Positions 1 to 9,525 of a stretch of 64,000 nucleotides of DNA are shown piece after piece. Source of the stretch: Solirubrobacter deserti (GTDB taxonomy: Bacteria; Actinomycetota; Thermoleophilia; Solirubrobacterales; Solirubrobacteraceae); assembly GCF_027587175.1 (NCBI RefSeq), contig NZ_JAPCID010000018.1, positions 1 through 64,000 on the forward strand, written 5' to 3'. Under the pieces are notes generated by a model that had not been told where the DNA came from, did not search any database, and saw only the letters and a program-made list of their open reading frames with translations. Positions within the stretch are counted from its first letter, which is position 1. Each line of letters opens with the position of its first letter. The translations under genes were made by a program, and so were the position numbers.

Positions 1-1572
1 GAGCTCGCGCTCGGCGGCCGCGTTGGACGGATACACGTGGTCCTCGAAGTCGACGATCGAGGGCCGGCCGATCCCCGCCACATGGGTCTGCTGCACGATC
101 GTCCCGCGCCGGCCCGGCGTCGGCTGATGGCCCAGGTCCTGGCTCCCGACGCCGACGTGGGCGCCGCGCGTCGGTCGCTGCAGCCGCTCGCCGGTGGCCG
201 CCTCACGCCGCTCGCGATCGGCGCGGTCGGTCGCCGACTCGCGCGCCGGCGGGGCGCCGTTGCGGACCACGTAGCCGCCGTCGTTGCCGCCGATGGTGAA
301 CAGACGCTTGGTCGCGCGGTCGTAGGAGTGCACGAGCACGATGTGGTCGCCGAACGCCTTCTCCGTGTTCTTCTCGTTGGCCACGGCGAGCGTGAGCACG
401 TCACCGGGCCGGATGTCGAGGCCGTCGGCGCCGATCGAGGCGGTCGGGATCCAGTTGCGGCGCGAGTTGCGGGCGGTCTCGTGGTAGTCGCGCAGCGTCT
501 GCAGACCGCCGTCCGGCGTGCGGATGTACTTGCGCACCACGTCCGGGTGCCCCTCGCCGTAGGTGAAGAAGGCGTAGACCTTCGAGGTCGAGTCCATGCC
601 GCCGCGCAGATCGCGGTCCATGCCGCCGCCGGCGAGCATCTGCGAGGCGAACATCCCGCACCAGTTGATCATCTCGCCCCAGCCGGTGCCCGCGCGCGCC
701 TCCTCGTGGACGTCGTGGGTGGCGCCCTCGCCGCGTTCGAGCTGGGCCATCGCGCCGCCGACCGCCCGCAGCTGCAGGGCGGCCAGGATTGCCTCGGTGA
801 CGGCGTGCTTCGGGTGCGCCCAGCGCTCGCCCCCGCGCGTGGCGGTCAGCGTCTCCAGCGGCGGCAGGTTCGTCGCGTCCCAGCGCAGCATCTCCTCCAG
901 CTCGCGACCGGGCCGGGGGGAGTTGTCGGGCTGGGTGACGGCCGGCGCCGGCTCGCCCGCGCGCAGCTCCTGGAACTTGGCGGCGCGGCGGGTCGCGAAC
1001 TGCTCCAGCGCGAGCGGGATGCGCAGCTCCCGCAGCTCGGCGACCTGCGGGTGCGCGGGCGCGCCCGGCGCCGGCGTGCCGTCGCGGCGCGCGCCGGTGA
1101 GGTCGGCGTACTCCTGGTCGCTGACGCCGGCCAGCTGGCGCTCGGCGTCGAAGGTCGCCGGGTCGCGGACCAGCGCGATCGCGAGCCGCACCCGCGTCGC
1201 CGACCCCGACACGGCCGCGAGCTGGTCGAGCGCGCCCGCCTGGCGGATGTGCTCGACCGCCTCGACGATGTGCACGATCCAGTAGCCGTTGAGCACCTCG
1301 GGCGCGGCGGCCGCGTACTGCGGATCGCGCAGCAGGTCCGTGACGATCTTCGTCGCCAGCTCGTCGGTCGGGATGCCCTGGCCGCGGTGCCCCCAGTAGC
1401 CGCTGTCGAGGTCCTTGCCCTCGGGATAGCGGGTCTGGCGGGCGAGGATCGCGCGGGCCACGGCGGCGTTGCCCGCGGATTGGTGCAGCTGGAGGATCCT
1501 CGCCGCCGGCGGCCGGTCCTGGGCCGGCTCAGCCTGCGGATCGCGCGCTCGGGCGGGAACTCGCTCGTGCAC
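1..1572 (-). CDS. CHAP-like peptidase/amidase domain protein, eCIS-associated type N-terminus (partial)
   Basis: The frame is open from a GTG at 1572 to the window edge (524 codons, no stop), so the C-terminus is missing. The first upstream in-frame stop is at 1651-1653 and no ATG lies between, so GTG is the likely start. Near residues 25-45 is a LQLHQSAGNAAVARAIL stretch, a form common in actinobacterial proteins linked to extracellular contractile injection systems and DUF4157 proteins. Further in, NWCGMFA (Cys305), GDHIVLVHSY (His410) and IGGND look like the Cys/His/Asn set of a CHAP or NlpC/P60 fold, which usually cleaves peptidoglycan amide bonds. No signal peptide is visible, consistent with a cytoplasmic or injected cargo. 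The family reading is inference from motifs; the open frame and its amino-acid composition are directly seen. Confidence 0.7.
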   Translation of the reverse strand, partial: MHERVPARARDPQAEPAQDRPPAARILQLHQSAGNAAVARAILARQTRYPEGKDLDSGYWGHRGQGIPTDELATKIVTDLLRDPQYAAAAPEVLNGYWIVHIVEAVEHIRQAGALDQLAAVSGSATRVRLAIALVRDPATFDAERQLAGVSDQEYADLTGARRDGTPAPGAPAHPQVAELRELRIPLALEQFATRRAAKFQELRAGEPAPAVTQPDNSPRPGRELEEMLRWDATNLPPLETLTATRGGERWAHPKHAVTEAILAALQLRAVGGAMAQLERGEGATHDVHEEARAGTGWGEMINWCGMFASQMLAGGGMDRDLRGGMDSTSKVYAFFTYGEGHPDVVRKYIRTPDGGLQTLRDYHETARNSRRNWIPTASIGADGLDIRPGDVLTLAVANEKNTEKAFGDHIVLVHSYDRATKRLFTIGGNDGGYVVRNGAPPARESATDRADRERREAATGERLQRPTRGAHVGVGSQDLGHQPTPGRRGTIVQQTHVAGIGRPSIVDFEDHVYPSNAAAEREL

Positions 1573-1665
1573 CGCCCGACTGTACCCGCGGCCGGACGCG
1601 CCGTGGGATTTTCGGCGCCCGCCGCGCCGACGGATCTTCGCTCGGGCTGACTACTCTGCGGGCCC

Positions 1666-2772
1666 ATGAGGTTCATGCTCGGAGTGCTGGCGGCCCTGCT
1701 CCTGCTGCTCGCACCACAGGCTGCATCCGCCAAGGTCAAGACGCTCGCGGAACGCGACGCGCTGATCCACGGCATCGCCGGTGACGACGACTACGTGTTC
1801 GTCACCGAGCCGGGAATCGGCGTCGCCACCGACGGGCCGCGCGTCGTCGTCCTGGACCGCAAGAGCGGCCGGGAGAAGGCCGTCCTGCCTGCACCGCCGA
1901 ACGGCTTCAAGCTGCCGTTCGCGCTGCGCTCGCCGAGGGAGGGCAAGCTCGTCGTGCTCGACGCGGGCGGGTTCCCGCCGCAGGGCCCGCCGGTCGTCTA
2001 CGACTACACCTACTCCGACCGCAAGGGCAGGTTCAGCGCCAAGCTCACGCGCACGGTCGACTTCGCGGGCCTGCCGCTGGCGTTCGCCGAGGACCTCGAG
2101 GTGCTGCCCAACGGCGAGTACGTCGTGTCCGAGTCCGTGCTCGGCGGCCTGTGGCTGATCGGTCGCGACGGCCAGATCCGGCCAGGGCTGGTCCCGCCCG
2201 ACCAGGGGACGCCGCTGCCCGGCCTCGCCGGCTGCCCGTTCCTCGGCTCGGGCCAGACCGTCGGCGGCCTGCCGTTTGCGGCGCCCGGGAGCTTCGCGCC
2301 CGGCGCGGGCTCGCTCGCGGTACGCGGGGATGAGCTGTACCTGTCCTCGACGTGCGCCGGCGGCGTGCAGAAGCTCAAGCTCTCCACGCTGCGCGACAGC
2401 AGCCGCCCGGCGATCGAGCGGGTCGCGGAGATCGTGACCGTCGCCAAGCGCCAGTACGAGCTCGAGAGCCTGAAGGGCATCACGTTCGACCCGTACGACG
2501 CGCGCGATCCGTGGATCTATGCCGGCGACCCGTTCCGGCTGCAGCTGATCCGCATCCACTCGCGCACGGGCAAGCGCGAGGTGCTGTCCAAGGACGCCAA
2601 GCGGCTGCACTTCACCGTCGCGACCGCGTTCCTGCCGCCGGCCAAGCGCAAGCGTCAGGCGCCGCTCGTGACCGCGTCCGACCAGGAGTACCGCTTCTCG
2701 GTGCTCAACACGGGCATCACGAGCGACCAGTTCCAGCCGCCGTTTATCGTGGCGGAATACACGCCACGCTGA
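1666..2772 (+). CDS. Secreted SMP-30/NHL-like beta-propeller protein
   Basis: 368 residues. The N-terminus is a clear Sec signal peptide (MRF then a run of A/L, ending ASA). The mature part has repeated strand-rich segments such as PRVVVLDRKSG, FAEDLEVLPNGEYVVSES and LKGITFDPYD, typical of six-bladed SMP-30/gluconolactonase or NHL propellers, so an extracytoplasmic binding or hydrolase role is possible. A -10-like TACTCT at 1652-1657 lies 8 nt before the ATG, suggesting a leaderless transcript. The stop codon overlaps the start of the next gene. Exact substrate is unknown. Confidence 0.8.
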   Translation: MRFMLGVLAALLLLLAPQAASAKVKTLAERDALIHGIAGDDDYVFVTEPGIGVATDGPRVVVLDRKSGREKAVLPAPPNGFKLPFALRSPREGKLVVLDAGGFPPQGPPVVYDYTYSDRKGRFSAKLTRTVDFAGLPLAFAEDLEVLPNGEYVVSESVLGGLWLIGRDGQIRPGLVPPDQGTPLPGLAGCPFLGSGQTVGGLPFAAPGSFAPGAGSLAVRGDELYLSSTCAGGVQKLKLSTLRDSSRPAIERVAEIVTVAKRQYELESLKGITFDPYDARDPWIYAGDPFRLQLIRIHSRTGKREVLSKDAKRLHFTVATAFLPPAKRKRQAPLVTASDQEYRFSVLNTGITSDQFQPPFIVAEYTPR

Positions 2773-3512
2773 AACCGCTCGTCCTCATCCACGGCTTCAC
2801 CGGCTCCCCGCGCGTGTGGGACCTGGTGAGGCCGCGGTTGGAGCGCGACTTCGAGGTCTTGACGCCGGCGCTGCCTGGCCACCTCGGCGGACCGCCGCTG
2901 CCGGAGGAGATCACGCCCCATACGATGGCCGACGCCGTGGCGCGGTGCATGGACGAGGCGGGATGGGAGACGGCGTACATCGTGGGCAACTCGCTCGGCG
3001 GCGCGCTCGCCCTGCGGCTCGCGGCGCGCGGGCGCGCCCGCGCGGTGATCGGTCTCGCCCCCGGCGGCGGCTGGCTCGACGACCGCGTCCGCGACGCCAC
3101 GCTCGAGTGGTTCGCCGGCATGCACGAGCTCGTCCGCGGCGCCGCGCCGCGCGCGGCGTGGATCGCGTCCTCGCCCGAGCGGCGCCGTCAGGTCCTCTCG
3201 TCCATGTCGGAGCGACACGAGCACGTTCCGGCCGAGCTCGTCGCCGACGTGATCCGCGCCGCGGCGTTGTGCGTCGAGACGCCGCGCATGATCGAGGTCG
3301 CGCGCCGGTCCGACTGGGCGCTCGGCCCGATCACCTGCCCGATCCGGATGGTGTGGGGCACCGAGGACAAGCTGCTGCCGTGGCCGGCTGCGGCGGAGCG
3401 CTACCGTCGCGACCTGCCGCACGCGGAGTGGATCGAGCTCGACGGCGTCGGCCACTGTCCGCAGGTGGACGTGCCGCTCGAGACCGCAGAGCTCATTAGC
3501 GGCTTCGCTTGA
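2769..3512 (+). CDS. Alpha/beta hydrolase with probable CTG start
   Basis: The frame encodes a complete alpha/beta hydrolase: LVLIHGFTGSPRVW (oxyanion HG motif), the nucleophile elbow VGNSLGGALALRLA (Ser in GNSLGG), an acid in WGTEDKLLPWP and the His in DGVGHCPQVDVP. The substrate is not clear; esterase or C-C hydrolase-like members share this layout. No ATG, GTG or TTG precedes the HG motif closely; the next in-frame GTG would delete it. CTG at 2769 overlaps the TGA (2770-2772) of the propeller gene, so translation is probably coupled to it. The product is surely real; the start codon is uncertain. Confidence 0.8.
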   Translation: MKPLVLIHGFTGSPRVWDLVRPRLERDFEVLTPALPGHLGGPPLPEEITPHTMADAVARCMDEAGWETAYIVGNSLGGALALRLAARGRARAVIGLAPGGGWLDDRVRDATLEWFAGMHELVRGAAPRAAWIASSPERRRQVLSSMSERHEHVPAELVADVIRAAALCVETPRMIEVARRSDWALGPITCPIRMVWGTEDKLLPWPAAAERYRRDLPHAEWIELDGVGHCPQVDVPLETAELISGFA

Positions 3513-3536
3513 CACATTCCCATATGGGTATATATT
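3509..3536 (+). promoter_or_regulatory. Sigma-70-type promoter of the arsR-like gene
   Basis: TTGACA at 3509-3514 and TATATT at 3531-3536 are separated by 16 bp, an unusually consensus-like and AT-rich element for this GC-rich window. The expected transcription start is about 3542-3544, at the GTG at 3543, so the message would be leaderless. Confidence 0.7.
3519..3528. promoter_or_regulatory. Palindromic operator candidate (CCCATATGGG)
   Basis: A perfect 10-bp palindrome lies between the -35 and -10 elements of the promoter at 3509-3536. ArsR/SmtB repressors typically bind such AT-centred palindromes, so autorepression by the downstream product is likely (inference). Confidence 0.5.
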
Positions 3537-3542
3537 GTGTGC

Positions 3543-3893
3543 GTGGCACGAGCAGCGACGACAGCCGATGTGTTCAACGCGGTGGCCGAGCCGCGGCGGC
3601 GCGAGATCCTCGATCTGCTGATGGAGGGCGAGCGCCCGGTCGGCGACATCGTCGAACGGCTCGAACTTGGCCAGCCACAGGTGTCAAAGCATCTGAAGGT
3701 CCTCCGAGAGGTGGGTCTGGTGGACGCACGTGAAGACGGCCGGATGCGGGTCTATCGCCTCAACGGCCGCGGGCTCAAGCCCATCCACGACTGGGTCTCG
3801 AACTACGAGCGCACCTGGAGCGAGCGGTTCGACGCCCTGGACGTGGTCCTCGACGAACTCAAAGACAAGGAGGCGCGTGATGAGCGGCCTTAG
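3543..3893 (+). CDS. ArsR/SmtB-family winged-helix repressor
   Basis: 116 residues from GTG at 3543 (a GTG at 3537 in the same frame is possible but lies too close to the -10 element). The sequence has the ArsR pattern: DVFNAVAEPRRREILDLL, then VGDIVERLELGQPQVSKHLKVL (recognition helix) and a wing with VYRLNGRGL. No Cys pair for metal binding is visible, so it is probably a non-metal sensor of the kind paired with SRPBCC proteins. Its last 14 bp overlap the next gene, so the two are co-translated; the paired organisation is common in actinobacteria and supports a repressor plus ligand-binding partner unit. Confidence 0.9.
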   Translation: MARAATTADVFNAVAEPRRREILDLLMEGERPVGDIVERLELGQPQVSKHLKVLREVGLVDAREDGRMRVYRLNGRGLKPIHDWVSNYERTWSERFDALDVVLDELKDKEARDERP

Positions 3894-4401
3894 CGGTTCA
3901 GCGGTTCTGACCACGCCGTCGGACACCGAGATCGTGATGACGCGGGAGTTCGACGCGCCGCCCGAGCTCGTGTGGAAGGCGTGGACGACGCCCGAGCTGG
4001 TCTCGCGCTGGTGGCCCGGCAAGCGGGGCACGATGAAGCGCTGCGAGATCGACCTGCAGGTCGGCGGCAAGTGGCGCTACGTGATGGAGACGAGCGAGGG
4101 CGGCTACGAGGTCGGCTTCCACGGCGAGTACCGCGAGATCGAGCCGGCGGAGAAGCTCGTCAACACCGAGGTGTTCGAGGGAGCGCCGCCCGAGGCGGGG
4201 GCGGCGCTCAACACGAACGTGTTCGAGGCGATCGACGGCGGTCGGACGCGCCTGACGATGACCACGAGCGTGGGCTCCAAGGAGGTCCGCGACATGATCA
4301 TCGGGACCGGCATGGAGACCGGCGCTCAGGAAGGCCTGGACATCATCGACGAGATCGTGGCGGAGCTCACGGCAGCCGACCGCGCCAGCGCAGCGACGTG
4401 A
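3880..4401 (+). CDS. SRPBCC (AHSA1/START-like) domain protein
   Basis: 173 residues. The ATG at 3880 has a strong Shine-Dalgarno (AAGGAGG at 3867-3873) inside the end of the arsR-like gene. Typical family signatures are TREFDAPPELVWKAWTTPE, then SRWWPG and a central VGGKWRYVM strand and the HGEYREIEPAEKLV segment. The fold forms a hydrophobic cavity and usually binds a small lipophilic ligand. Together with the ArsR partner it probably forms a ligand-responsive unit. The 3' end overlaps the convergent VWA gene by 35 bp. Confidence 0.9.
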   Translation: MSGLSGSAVLTTPSDTEIVMTREFDAPPELVWKAWTTPELVSRWWPGKRGTMKRCEIDLQVGGKWRYVMETSEGGYEVGFHGEYREIEPAEKLVNTEVFEGAPPEAGAALNTNVFEAIDGGRTRLTMTTSVGSKEVRDMIIGTGMETGAQEGLDIIDEIVAELTAADRASAAT

Positions 4402-5305
4402 ACGCCGCGCCCGCGAGGGCGAGCAGACCGAAGGCCGCGAAGCCGGCGCTGACCTCCCGCTTCTCCTCCTTGGTGCCGATGCGCGAGCCGAGCGTCTCGT
4501 AGACCTCGTCGAGCGCACCGGCGTCCTCGGCGGTGAACGCCCGGCCGCCGGAGATCTCGGCCACCTGCTGCATCGCCTCCGGGTCCGGCGGCACCGGCAT
4601 GCTCTGGCCGAAGTTGCCCTCCACCACGCCGTCGGGCGTGCCCAGCGCGACGGTGTAGATCGGGACGCTGGCCGCCCGGGCGCGCTGGGCGACCTCGGCC
4701 GGGTCCTGCCCGGACTGGCTCGCGCCGTCCGAGAGCAGCACGATCGCGGCCGGCGGCCTGTTCTCGTCCCGCGTCTCCAGCGCCTGCAGGGCGGAGTCGA
4801 GGGCGTCGCCGGTCGCCGTGCCGCCCTCGGCCTGCAGGGCGTTGAGCGTCGTCTCGACGGTCATGCGGTCCTGCGTGGGGCGCATCACGGTGTGCGGGCC
4901 ATCGGCGAACGCCACCAGGCCGACCTGCAGCTGCTCCGGCACGTTGTCCAGGAACCGGTTCGCGGCCTGCTTGGCGGCCGCGAGCCGGCTCGGCTGCACG
5001 TCGACGGCGTTCATCGAGCCCGACGTGTCCGTGACGAGCATGACGCTCGCCCGCTCCACCGGGACGGCGACCGTCGCCTCCGGCCGCGCCAGCGCGATCG
5101 CCATGCCCGCCAGCGCCATCATCAGCAGCGCGGGCGGCAGGTTCTTGCGCACGCCGCCGTGCTTGGGCGCGACGGCGGCGAGCGTCGCCGCGGCCGGGAA
5201 GCGGATCACGTACCTGGACGGTCGGCGGCGCGAGAGCAGCAGCGCCAGGATCGCGATCGGGACGACCGCCAGGCCGGCCAGGAACAGCGGTGCCTGGAAA
5301 CTCAT
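4367..5305 (-). CDS. VWA-domain membrane protein (BatA-like), copy 1
   Basis: 312 residues from ATG at 5305, which overlaps the TGA of the DUF58 gene (ATGA). The N-terminus has two membrane segments (about residues 5-25 and 55-75), as in BatA proteins. The VWA domain follows with a perfect MIDAS (DTSGSM, then TATGDAL and LLSDGA). A last membrane segment lies near the C-terminus ([13 protein letters not shown]). It is the last gene of a MoxR-DUF58-VWA operon; such systems act as ATPase-driven metal-dependent assembly or stress complexes at the membrane. A paralogue with the same architecture lies at 12174-13094. Confidence 0.9.
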   Translation of the reverse strand: MSFQAPLFLAGLAVVPIAILALLLSRRRPSRYVIRFPAAATLAAVAPKHGGVRKNLPPALLMMALAGMAIALARPEATVAVPVERASVMLVTDTSGSMNAVDVQPSRLAAAKQAANRFLDNVPEQLQVGLVAFADGPHTVMRPTQDRMTVETTLNALQAEGGTATGDALDSALQALETRDENRPPAAIVLLSDGASQSGQDPAEVAQRARAASVPIYTVALGTPDGVVEGNFGQSMPVPPDPEAMQQVAEISGGRAFTAEDAGALDEVYETLGSRIGTKEEKREVSAGFAAFGLLALAGAAFTSLRWRGRLP

Positions 5306-6203
5306 CTGAGGCTCCTTCCGAGCGCCCGCAGCCAGTCTTGATCGGTGCCGACCTCGACGTGCCGCGCGCGGGCGCGGCGCAGGTGGGACTTGAGCCCGTC
5401 GCGGCGGGCGAGCTCGGCGGCGGCGAACCGGCGCCGCAGCTCGGCGCTGGACGAGTCGGCCTCCACGCGCTGGCCCGTCTCGGGGTCCACGAGCGTGAGG
5501 TGGCCGACGTCGGGCAGCTCGGTCTCGCGCGGGTCGAAGACCTCGACCGCCAGCACGTCGTGGCGCGCGCCGAGCGCGCGCAGCGCCCGCGCCCACCGAC
5601 TCTCCTCCCGGAAATCACTCACCACGACAACCAGGGAGTGGCCCCGTGCCAGACGGTTCACGCGGCGCATCCCCTGCTCGAGCGCGTCCTCGGGCGCGTG
5701 GCCGTCGGCGGCGACGCCCTTCGCGAGGGAGCGGCGCAGCTGCACGAGGGCGGAGCGTCCGGCACTCGGCGCCATCTGCTGCGGCTCGGGCGCGCCGCAC
5801 GTGAGCAGGCCGATGCGGCCCGCGCGGCGCACCGCCAGGCGGCCGAGCACGAGCGCGACGCCCTCGGCCACGTCCGACTTCAGGCGGTCCGCGGTGCCGA
5901 AGGCCATGCTCGCGGAGACGTCCACGAGCAGCCACGTCGTGAGCGTGCGCTCCGGCACGTGGTCGCGGACGTGCGGCAGGCCGGTGCGGGCGCTGGCGGC
6001 GGCGTCGAGCGTGCGGACGTCGTCGCCGACCTGGTACGGCCGGATCTGCGCGAGCTCGGTCCCCAGCCCCAGCCCGACCGCGCGGCGCTCACCCGGGAGC
6101 GGGCCGGCCGCGCGGCTGGCGAGGACGAGGTCGAGCGCCTCGACCAGCGCCGCCTGCATCGGGCCCGGGCCTTGCGAGCCGGGCGGGGAAGAGACCAGCG
6201 TGC

Positions 6204-6207
<4 letters not shown>
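5302..6207 (-). CDS. DUF58-family VWA-like protein
   Basis: 301 residues from GTG at 6207, overlapping the MoxR stop codon (GTGA). The family hallmark is visible: a region with [23 protein letters not shown] followed by the MIDAS-like [11 protein letters not shown] and a VVVVSDF strand. DUF58 proteins are the usual partners of MoxR ATPases and BatA-type VWA proteins. It lacks membrane segments. Four genes (7411 down to 4367) form one tightly overlapping operon. Confidence 0.9.
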
Positions 6208-7213
<1,006 letters not shown>

Positions 7214-7214
<1 letters not shown>

Positions 7215-7411
7215 CACAGCTCCGCGCCGGCCGTCTCCGCGGCGGCGTCGTTGCTCTTGTCCGGGCAATCGTCGCCACGATCCTGCGGCGCCGGCGTCGG
7301 CGTCTGCTGCTGGATCGTCTGCGTCTCAGGCGTGTCCGTCACGGCGAACGCGGCGGGGACACCGATGGCGAGGGCGCCGCCCGCGGCGGCGATCACGAGG
7401 AACTTCTTCAT
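7214..7411 (-). CDS. Small secreted protein heading the moxR operon
   Basis: 65 residues: [23 protein letters not shown] is a Sec signal peptide, followed by a short Thr/Gln/Pro-rich acidic tail with one Cys (DDCPDKS). It has no recognisable family. It is the first gene of the MoxR-DUF58-VWA operon. A similar 70-residue protein with a signal-like N-terminus, a TPTAP-type tail and one Cys in a charged context lies next to the second VWA gene (11927-12139), which suggests that small exported proteins accompany these VWA systems. Confidence 0.7.
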
Positions 7412-7444
7412 GGGACCGAGCGTGGCGGCCGGTCCGTCAGGTCC

Positions 7445-7996
7445 TCATAAGCGCAGGCCGTTCAACAGCAGCTCGATCTGGCGGCCGGCGTACAGGTCCC
7501 AGTCCTCCACGGACGGCAACGGGCGCGAGAGCAGCGACGCGCTGACGATCAGGTCGATCGGGGTGAGGTCGGAGCGCAGCTCGTGCGCCGCGTGGCCGCG
7601 GTCGACCAGGCTCTGCAGGACGACGCGGACCTCGGCCTGCAGCGCGCGGATCGCGTCGTCGAACACCACCGGGCCGCCGTGCAGGGGCAGGACGAAGCGG
7701 TCGCGATCGCGCAGCGTGGCGACGAGGAACGAGCGCACGCCCTCGAGCGCGGAGCCGGGCTGGCCGGCAGCGGCGCGCGCGTTCGCCAGGGCCAGCTCGA
7801 ATGACCGGTGCACGATCGCGCTCAACAGCTCCTCACGCGTGGCGAAGTGCCGGTACACGGTGCCGATGCCCACGCCCGCCTGGCTCGCGATGTCGGCCAT
7901 CGGCACCTTCTCGCCGTTGCGCCGGATCAGCTCGGTGGCGGCGTCCAGCACCCGCTCCCGATTGGCGGCGGCGTCCTTGCGGGGGGCCCGAGACAC
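7445..7996 (-). CDS. TetR-family transcriptional repressor
   Basis: 183 residues from GTG at 7996. The N-terminal helix-turn-helix is clear (RERVLDAATELI, MADIASQAGVGIGTVYRHF then ATREELL). The C-terminal ligand-binding domain is variable, as usual. It is divergent from the cupin gene with a palindromic operator in between, so it probably represses the cupin/reductase pair and itself. The ligand is unknown. Confidence 0.92.
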   Translation of the reverse strand: MSRAPRKDAAANRERVLDAATELIRRNGEKVPMADIASQAGVGIGTVYRHFATREELLSAIVHRSFELALANARAAAGQPGSALEGVRSFLVATLRDRDRFVLPLHGGPVVFDDAIRALQAEVRVVLQSLVDRGHAAHELRSDLTPIDLIVSASLLSRPLPSVEDWDLYAGRQIELLLNGLRL

Positions 7997-8019
7997 CCCG
8001 GGATCATCGCAGTACAAAA

Positions 8020-8035
8020 CGGATGATATCGTCCG
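8020..8035. promoter_or_regulatory. TetR operator candidate
   Basis: A 16-bp near-palindrome, CGGATGAT followed by ATCGTCCG, matches its reverse complement at 14 of 16 positions. It lies in the 46-bp divergent gap between the tetR-like gene and the cupin gene, overlapping the likely promoter of the latter. Confidence 0.55.
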
Positions 8036-8042
8036 CTTCACG

Positions 8043-8564
8043 ATGAGCGACCTGCATGACGACGACCTCCGGCGCGGCCTTGCGGTCGCGCGGCCAGACG
8101 ACCCGGACCTGACGCATCTGGCCGTGGTCGGCGACACCTACACCGTGCTGCTGACCGGCGAGCAGACCGCGGGGCGCTTCGCGCTGATCGACATGCTGAT
8201 CCCGCCCGGCGGCGGGCCGCCGCCGCACCGGCACGCGTTCGAGGAGTGCTTCCACGTGCTCGCGGGCTCGGTCGAGGTCACGCTGCGCGACGATCCGCCC
8301 GTGCGCCTTCAGGCCGGCGAGACGGTCAACATCCCGGGCCACGCGCCGCACTCGTTCCGCAACGTCGGCGACGACACCGCGCGGCTGCTGTGCACCGCGG
8401 TCCCGGCCGGCCTCGAGCGGTTCTTCGCCGAGTTCGGCGACCCCGTCGAGTCCAGGACGGCGCCCGCCCCGCCGCTCAGCGACGAGGAGCGCCAGGCGCG
8501 CCTGAAGCGCGCCGTCGAGCGCGCTCCCCACTACGGCATGGAGCTGCTGGGAGGCCCGCGATGA
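8043..8564 (+). CDS. Cupin-domain protein
   Basis: 173 residues. The cupin metal motifs are visible: PPHRHAFEECFHVLAGSVEV (two His and a Glu) and later NIPGHAPHSFRN (His). Such small single-domain cupins are dioxygenases, isomerases or stress proteins; the substrate cannot be told. Its TGA overlaps the ATG of the next gene, so the two are co-expressed under probable TetR control. Confidence 0.9.
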   Translation: MSDLHDDDLRRGLAVARPDDPDLTHLAVVGDTYTVLLTGEQTAGRFALIDMLIPPGGGPPPHRHAFEECFHVLAGSVEVTLRDDPPVRLQAGETVNIPGHAPHSFRNVGDDTARLLCTAVPAGLERFFAEFGDPVESRTAPAPPLSDEERQARLKRAVERAPHYGMELLGGPR

Positions 8565-9472
8565 AGGCGGTGCGCTTCCACGAGTTCGGCGACGCCGGCG
8601 TCCTGCGCTACGAGGACGCCCCCCAGCCAGCGCCCGGCCCGGGCGAGGTGCGGCTGCGCGTCGCCGGCACGTCGTTCAACCCCGTGGACGACGGCATCCG
8701 CGGCGGCTACCTGCGCGAGGTGTTCCCGGTGACGCTGCCGCACGTTCCCGGCATCGACGTCGCCGGGACGGTCGATGCGGTGGGGGAGGGCGTGACCGGC
8801 GTGGGCGTCGGCGACGCGGTCGTCGCCTTCCTGCCGATGACGGCGCCGGGCGCGTCCGCGGAGTACGTGGTGGCACCGGCGGAGCTGCTCGCGCCGGCGC
8901 CCACGAGGATCCCGCTGGCGGACGCCGGAGCCTTCCCGATGGTCGCCCTCACGGCCTGGCAGGCGCTGTTCGACGAAGCGGGGCTGCAGACCGGCCAGCG
9001 CGTGCTGGTCAACGGCGCGGGCGGCGCGGTCGGCGCCTACGCGGTGCAGCTGGCCAAGCGGGCCGGCGCGCACGTGGTCGCGACCGCCAGCCCGCGCAGC
9101 GAGGCGCGCGTGCGGTCCGCGGGCGCGGACGAGGTGATCGACCACACCGCGAAGCCGGTGACGGTGGCCGAGCCCGTGGACGTGCTGCTCAACCTCGCGC
9201 GCGTCGAGCTGGCGGAGCTCGTCGCCCTCGTCCGCGCGGGCGGCGTCGTCGTGAACACCGTCCCGACGATCGCCATGCCCACCGACGACGAGCGCGTGCG
9301 CTTCGTGGGCGTCTTCGTCCGCAGCGACGCGCAACAGCTGGCGGAGCTGTCGGCGCTGGTCGACCGCGGCGAGCTGCGCGTCGACGTGGCCGAGCGCGTG
9401 CCGCTGGCCGAGCTGCCCGCGCTGCACGCCCGCGCGGAGACCGTGTCGGGCAAGGTCGTGATCCTCGTCTGA
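8561..9472 (+). CDS. NAD(P)H-dependent quinone oxidoreductase (zinc-free MDR family)
   Basis: 303 residues. The N-terminal GroES-like domain has AGTSFNPVDDGIRGG and PGIDVAGTVDAVGEGV; the Rossmann domain has VLVNGAGGAVGAYAVQLAKRAGAHVVAT (NADPH site). The catalytic and structural zinc Cys residues are absent, as in QOR-type reductases of quinones or enones. It lies downstream of and overlaps the cupin gene. Together with a TetR repressor this resembles a detoxification unit for electrophilic or quinone-like compounds (inference). Confidence 0.92.
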   Translation: MKAVRFHEFGDAGVLRYEDAPQPAPGPGEVRLRVAGTSFNPVDDGIRGGYLREVFPVTLPHVPGIDVAGTVDAVGEGVTGVGVGDAVVAFLPMTAPGASAEYVVAPAELLAPAPTRIPLADAGAFPMVALTAWQALFDEAGLQTGQRVLVNGAGGAVGAYAVQLAKRAGAHVVATASPRSEARVRSAGADEVIDHTAKPVTVAEPVDVLLNLARVELAELVALVRAGGVVVNTVPTIAMPTDDERVRFVGVFVRSDAQQLAELSALVDRGELRVDVAERVPLAELPALHARAETVSGKVVILV

Positions 9473-9484
9473 CGCATACGCGCC

Positions 9485-9517
9485 GTTGAGGGGGCGTTCA
9501 GGCGCCGCGCCTATTTT
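9485..9517 (+). promoter_or_regulatory. Candidate autoregulated promoter of the response regulator gene
   Basis: GTTGAGG (9485-9491) and GTTCAGG (9496-9502) form a direct repeat with an 11-bp period, as in OmpR/PhoB-family boxes. TATTTT at 9512-9517 is a good -10 element 8 nt before the ATG, so the mRNA may be leaderless. Confidence 0.4.
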
Positions 9518-9525
9518 GCCCTCTC

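Noticed and set aside
37-1650. Plus-strand open frame of 537 codons
   Set aside because: Antisense to the CHAP-like gene; composition is Arg/Gly/Ala/His/Val-rich without motifs, while the opposite strand has family motifs and consistent codon use.
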